19,666 nt of DNA from JALXCH01 sp964495805 (GTDB lineage Bacteria > Calditrichota > Calditrichia > RBG-13-44-9). The position numbers were made by a program, and so were the translations under genes. Of this stretch, positions 16,149-19,666 are shown piece after piece (position 1 is the stretch's first letter; every line of letters starts with the position of its first letter). The DNA is taken from positions 1 to 19,666 of the forward strand of contig CAZBWV010000073.1 in assembly GCA_964495805.1 (NCBI GenBank). Direction: 5' to 3'. The notes beneath the pieces were generated by a model. That model did no database searches and was not told the origin of the DNA. It saw only the letters and a program-made list of their open reading frames with translations.

Positions 16149-16179
16149 TTGCAACGGAGGGTTTTATCCATTAAATTTG
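16149..16179 (+). promoter_or_regulatory. tRNA promoter, Bacteroidota-like type
   Basis: TTG at 16149-16151 and TAAATTTG at 16172-16179 match the TTG/TAnnTTTG pattern known for Bacteroidota primary-sigma promoters, with 20 nt between them. Read as a sigma70 promoter, the same site is TTGCAA-16 nt-TTAAAT. The predicted start near 16183-16187 leaves a short leader before the tRNA at 16199. Confidence 0.5.
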
Positions 16180-16198
16180 CGTCGCTTTTGATGAATGT

Positions 16199-16273
16199 TC
16201 CGGCGTAGCTCAACGGTAGAGCGGGTGGCTGTTAACCACTAGGTTGGGGGTTCAAATCCCTCCGCCGGAGCCA
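16199..16273 (+). tRNA. tRNA-Asn (anticodon GTT)
   Basis: Complete cloverleaf: acceptor TCCGGCG (16199-16205) pairs perfectly with CGCCGGA (16263-16269), discriminator G16270, and CCA encoded at 16271-16273. The D arm is GCTC/GAGC. The anticodon stem is GGTGG/CCACT (one G-T pair) with loop CTGTTAA and anticodon GTT at 16231-16233. The T arm is GGGGG-TTCAAAT-CCCTC, with variable loop AGGTT. It decodes AAC/AAT. It is a single tRNA with its own promoter and terminator, placed between two secreted-protein genes. Confidence 0.97.
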
Positions 16274-16279
16274 GAATGA

Positions 16280-16307
16280 AAAACCCCGGAAGAAATTCCG
16301 GGGTTTT
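16280..16307. terminator. Bidirectional intrinsic terminator between tRNA-Asn and the C10 protease gene
   Basis: AAAACCCCGGAA (16280-16291) and TTCCGGGGTTTT (16296-16307) form a perfect 12-bp stem with a GAAA loop. The A-run on the left and T-run on the right give a U-tract in either direction. It can therefore end both the plus-strand tRNA and the minus-strand protease transcript, whose stop codon is at 16394. Confidence 0.92.
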
Positions 16308-16393
16308 GTGTTTCGCTACCCTCTGCTTACCTGAACATTTTACTTCTCCGGTCAAATCCTGACTCGCACCTTCCCCAAAAACTGGTGAGATAA

Positions 16394-19300
16394 CTACCGA
16401 ACAAATTCTTTTCTTTTCATTGATTTACTTTTTTGCACCTGCCCGGGATGAAGTGTCGTTGCGGGTTTGCGTAGTGCAGGCAGATTCCCGTTACCAGTGC
16501 TCTGAGACGAAGGAGAAGGCTTCCAGATCGGTGCACTGACCACTATCCTGCGGCTGCCCGGTACCTGACTGGTACGTCCCCTGTTCACCAACCAGCAGGT
16601 GTTGAAATCGATAGCATCAATCGCACCATCTAAATTGAAGTCGCCGTATTTATCGTAAGAATAAGCGGTACCATTCTGGGGCAGCCACACATTCTGGCGG
16701 TCCAGATCATCCACCGCACCGTTGGCATCGCCATCTCCGGCTACCATTCCGAACAGACCAGTGGCTATCTGCTTCATCGGATCGGAACCGTTCGAGTAAG
16801 CGCGAGTCATAGCATCAGAGAAATCGTAGTGAATCGTGTCCCCCGGCTGAAATTCAAGCCGGGAGGCGCTCATTATCGCCAGATGATTGCGGTGACGGAC
16901 CACCACATAATAGGACCCGGCGGAGAGATTCCGAATTTCGACCGGGCTGGTACCATTAAGATCGACCACCTGTCCACTGCTGGTCAGGAACGCAGCCCGG
17001 CGGGCAACCAGATTCAATTCCGGTAAATCGTCATGGAGTTCCAGCAGTACCCAATCCACCACCCCGGCAGGGAGGCTACTCACCTGCTCACTTCCGTTGT
17101 AATTAAACGGAGCCACCTGGTAAGGCTGGGTCAGGGGCAATCGATTTCCCTCCCGGAGGGCTGTGCTCATGGAACCCGTAACGTTACGATAAGCACCTTC
17201 CAGAAATACGCGAACAGAAAGCCAGGTACTTCGGAAAGCGGAAATAGGCACCCAGGCAGGATTGTGCGGTTCCCCCCGATTTAGTGAGGGGTGAAAATTT
17301 CCCGCTGCATCATGCAGCTCTGTTCCCTGCCCTTCGTCCAGGTGAATCAGTAGCCGGGTATGCTCATCGGTCAGAAACGTGGGGTCATCCTGCGAAACGT
17401 TGAAATCGCCGGTATAGCGCGCTACATCGGATATGCGCAGCTCATCCACGTACCCGTCCAGATATTTCTGATAAGTACCCGTGTATTCCGCTCCAATATT
17501 CAAAGCATTATCGAATCCGTCGTTGTAAAATTTCCAGTCGTTGTCAGAATCGGACATGACCTGATGTCCGTTGATAAACAGGCGGGCATTACCATTGTAA
17601 CAGGAGACAGCTACATGGTACCATGTATTAAAATTGAGTTCCTCATCATCGCCGGTTGTTCGTAAATAGCGAATGTGGGTTCCGCCATCCAGTGCCCGGA
17701 AGTAAAGCCGGTAATCGCGCGAGCCAGTGGGCGGAGCAAGGTGCATCTCAAACTGATCGTGGCGATAAAGCACATTTTCGTAACCGCTGCGGGAACGAAC
17801 ATTGAGCCATAATTCCACCGTCCAGGAAGCACCCAGGTCCAGTTTGTCATCGGTATCCGGGATGTAGAACGAATCGTCCTGGCCATCGAAACTTAACGCA
17901 TATTCATTGCGATGGTTTTCTTCTTGAGTCACGACCATATAATGTGGGGATTGGGCAACGCCAGCGGGCGCAGTAACCGTAACCGTATCCCGCCGAGTAT
18001 AATTATGCGGATTTTCTGCCACCTGAATGGTAAAACTGCCCGGGGTGGTTCCGGTAGTAGCGGAGAGAGAAATCCAGGGGGCATCGGTGGCAACAGTATA
18101 ATCAAAATCACTTCCACTTCCCCGATGCCACACATCCACTGGCGGACTGGTTGCGGCACGATGGGGAGCCAACCAATGCGCCAGGGATACTTCCAGAGTG
18201 GAGGGGAAAAGATTATCCTTCGGTACCCAGGTGGGATTGTGCGGTTCCCCCCGGTTTAATGTGGGGGCAAAATGGCCGCTGGCATCGTGTAAAGTAGTAT
18301 CCGCTCCCTCATCTAAATGAAGCAGCAGACGGGTATGATCGTCCGCAATAAGGTGCAATGTGGTGGGCGAAACGGGAAATTCCGATACGTACCGTGCTAC
18401 GTCGGAAATGCGAATTTCGTCCATATAACAGCTACTGTATTGCATGTAACCGCCATCGTATTTAGCCCCGATGTTCAATGCGTTATCGAATCCGGCATTG
18501 GTGAGGTCCCAATACAGGCTATGCCTGGCATCCATCACTTTTCCGTTCACAAACAAGCGTGCAGTATCGCCATCGCACGACACCGCCACATGGTACCAGG
18601 TGTTAAAATCGCAATCTTCGTCCACCCCGGAGGTACTGAGTTCTCGCAAATGGGTGCTGCCTCCCAGAGAGGCAAATCCGATCATATAGTCCCGGTAACT
18701 GCTACTGCGAATGTAAATTTCGAACTGGTCGTGACGATAGAGAATGTTGTCCGTTCCGCTGCGGGATTTTACATTTAGCACCAGCTCGATGGTCCAGGTA
18801 GCACCCAGGTCAAGCTGGTCACTGGAGTCACGAATAAAAAAGGAATCATCGTTTCCATCGAAATTCAGCAAATAATCGCGCTGTGGCATGGTATCCTGAG
18901 TTACAGTAATTACCTGTGGGGAACCATTTTCGCGTAGCTGGCCTTCCACGGTAATTTGAGCACTCCGGGTGCTTCCGCCTGTATTAGGTGTTGCAGTGAT
19001 GGTAAAACTGCCCGGTGTGGTACCGGATGCGGAGGAAACGCTCAGCCAATCCGCATTTTCGGTTACGGTATAATCGAAGCAGGAACCGCTACCACTGTTA
19101 GTCACTTCAATTTCCGGACTGGTAGCTCCGTAAGGCGAAGCGTTCCACTGGTTGCGACTCACTGAGAGTGTGGGTGGGTCCAGATCCACAATAACGGAAC
19201 GCCATTTGGAATAGGGCCACCATCTCCCGTCCCGGTATGCACGCACCCGGTAGTAATAGCGTCCGTTGGATTTACCCGGAACCACAAAGAATGTGTCCGT

Positions 19301-19666
19301 CAGCGAGGTGGTTAGCGTATGCCAGGAAATGTTGTCCGGAGTTCCCGTCCCTTCGTCGATCTGGAATTTGCTGGCGTTTAATCGGGGAGACACTTGCCAG
19401 CTTACTGTGTAAGTACCGGTATGGTTGGTCCCCATTCCGTTGACCATGGGAATGGGTAACACATCCAGCACCACCCCGTTGATAGTGGACCAATACACTC
19501 CACCGGAATAGAAACCATCGGAAATGTCGTACCAGGCATCGCCACTGCCACCCCAGCCCATGTTCAGGTGGTAATATTTGGTTCCGCCATAATTGTAACG
19601 GATGCCATCCACATTAACGGAATGCCCTACACCACTGCTACTTTTAATAGAAAGCTGAGTGGGACG
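16394..19666 (-). CDS. Secreted multidomain cysteine protease, peptidase C10 (streptopain-like) with FnIII, two BACON-LamG modules and a dockerin-like domain; partial (5' end outside window)
   Basis: The frame is open from the right edge, giving 1090 visible residues and a TAG stop; signal peptide, propeptide and catalytic Cys lie outside the window. Residues are numbered from the edge. Residues 1-65 match the C10 C-terminus: VGHSVNVDG with the catalytic His at 15 and YYHLNMGWGG with Trp38. A fibronectin III-like domain covers about 70-160. BACON 1 spans 165-257 (TLSVSRNQW, ADWLSVS, GTTPGSFTI) and LamG/concanavalin-like 1 spans 265-480 (NFDGNDDSF, NTWYHVAVSCDG, MDEIRISDVARY). BACON 2 and LamG 2 repeat this at 490-805. 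A beta domain (SVRVFLEGAY … LPLTQPY) covers 815-950. A dockerin-like pair follows, GDGDANGAVDDLD (977-989) and GDFNLDGAIDAID (1008-1020), then a basic tail with no FlgD-type sorting domain. It probably degrades extracellular protein while binding glycans or other dockerin partners. Confidence 0.85.
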   Translation of the reverse strand, partial: RPTQLSIKSSSGVGHSVNVDGIRYNYGGTKYYHLNMGWGGSGDAWYDISDGFYSGGVYWSTINGVVLDVLPIPMVNGMGTNHTGTYTVSWQVSPRLNASKFQIDEGTGTPDNISWHTLTTSLTDTFFVVPGKSNGRYYYRVRAYRDGRWWPYSKWRSVIVDLDPPTLSVSRNQWNASPYGATSPEIEVTNSGSGSCFDYTVTENADWLSVSSASGTTPGSFTITATPNTGGSTRSAQITVEGQLRENGSPQVITVTQDTMPQRDYLLNFDGNDDSFFIRDSSDQLDLGATWTIELVLNVKSRSGTDNILYRHDQFEIYIRSSSYRDYMIGFASLGGSTHLRELSTSGVDEDCDFNTWYHVAVSCDGDTARLFVNGKVMDARHSLYWDLTNAGFDNALNIGAKYDGGYMQYSSCYMDEIRISDVARYVSEFPVSPTTLHLIADDHTRLLLHLDEGADTTLHDASGHFAPTLNRGEPHNPTWVPKDNLFPSTLEVSLAHWLAPHRAATSPPVDVWHRGSGSDFDYTVATDAPWISLSATTGTTPGSFTIQVAENPHNYTRRDTVTVTAPAGVAQSPHYMVVTQEENHRNEYALSFDGQDDSFYIPDTDDKLDLGASWTVELWLNVRSRSGYENVLYRHDQFEMHLAPPTGSRDYRLYFRALDGGTHIRYLRTTGDDEELNFNTWYHVAVSCYNGNARLFINGHQVMSDSDNDWKFYNDGFDNALNIGAEYTGTYQKYLDGYVDELRISDVARYTGDFNVSQDDPTFLTDEHTRLLIHLDEGQGTELHDAAGNFHPSLNRGEPHNPAWVPISAFRSTWLSVRVFLEGAYRNVTGSMSTALREGNRLPLTQPYQVAPFNYNGSEQVSSLPAGVVDWVLLELHDDLPELNLVARRAAFLTSSGQVVDLNGTSPVEIRNLSAGSYYVVVRHRNHLAIMSASRLEFQPGDTIHYDFSDAMTRAYSNGSDPMKQIATGLFGMVAGDGDANGAVDDLDRQNVWLPQNGTAYSYDKYGDFNLDGAIDAIDFNTCWLVNRGRTSQVPGSRRIVVSAPIWKPSPSSQSTGNGNLPALRKPATTLHPGQVQKSKSMKRKEFVR
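17249..18275 (-). repeat. Tandem BACON-LamG module duplication, DNA-level match spaced 975 bp
   Basis: The sequence CACCCAGGCAGGATTGTGCG near 17250 recurs as TACCCAGGTGGGATTGTGCG near 18225; both continue into GGTTCCCCCC. Anchors at 17261 and 18236 are exactly 975 bp (325 codons) apart. The span given joins these two matching tracts; the repeated protein units run roughly from residue 165 to 480 and from 490 to 805. Confidence 0.8.

Noticed and set aside
16199..16273. tRNA-Asn as a phage or island integration site
   Set aside because: No integrase gene and no second copy of the tRNA 3' end was seen in the window.

Overview
The window looks like chromosomal DNA of a Gram-negative bacterium of the Fibrobacterota-Chlorobiota-Bacteroidota sphere, most plausibly a Calditrichota-, Ignavibacteriota- or KSB1-like lineage. 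Two large surface proteins end in the FlgD/Ig-like C-terminal domain typical of type IX secretion (T9SS) cargo (…NPFNQST… and a terminal M-LVR). A TPR-transmembrane-AraC regulator of the kind common in Bacteroidota is present. Several genes have strong Shine-Dalgarno sequences (AGGAGG, AAAGGAG), which argues against a typical Bacteroidota. The taxonomic placement is inference.

Layout. Positions 1-7073 hold a leftward run of five genes. In transcription order these are a stand-alone methylmalonyl-CoA mutase large subunit (7073 to 5430), a translationally overlapping GH27 alpha-galactosidase lipoprotein (5437 to 3080), biotin-protein ligase birA (2918 to 2142), type III pantothenate kinase coaX (2029 to 1259), and a GAF-domain signalling protein cut by the left window edge (975 to 1). 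A G-rich tandem array of about 9-bp units starts at the alpha-galactosidase stop codon. Divergent from the mutase is a TPR/transmembrane/AraC-type regulator (7274-8905).

Positions 8961-16105 hold the secreted-protein block. A convergent-gene hairpin is followed by a 723-residue T9SS surface protein on the minus strand. A 682-bp intergenic region with several dyads comes next, then a 1359-residue T9SS protein on the plus strand made of two tandem copies of a parallel beta-helix plus beta-sandwich unit. A strong intrinsic terminator closes that gene.

Positions 16149-16307 hold tRNA-Asn(GTT), with a recognisable promoter of Bacteroidota type and a bidirectional terminator. The rest of the window, up to the right edge, is the 3' part of a leftward gene. 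It encodes a peptidase C10 (streptopain-like) end followed by FnIII, two BACON-LamG modules and a dockerin-like domain.

The themes are CoA, biotin and B12-linked propionate metabolism on the left (CoaX makes phosphopantothenate for CoA, BirA charges biotin carboxylases such as propionyl-CoA carboxylase, and the mutase handles methylmalonyl-CoA) and extracellular polysaccharide or protein degradation and adhesion on the right. I found no CRISPR array, integrase, insertion sequence or recognisable defence system. The most unusual items are the multi-domain C10 protease, the internally duplicated beta-helix protein and the G-rich array after the alpha-galactosidase.
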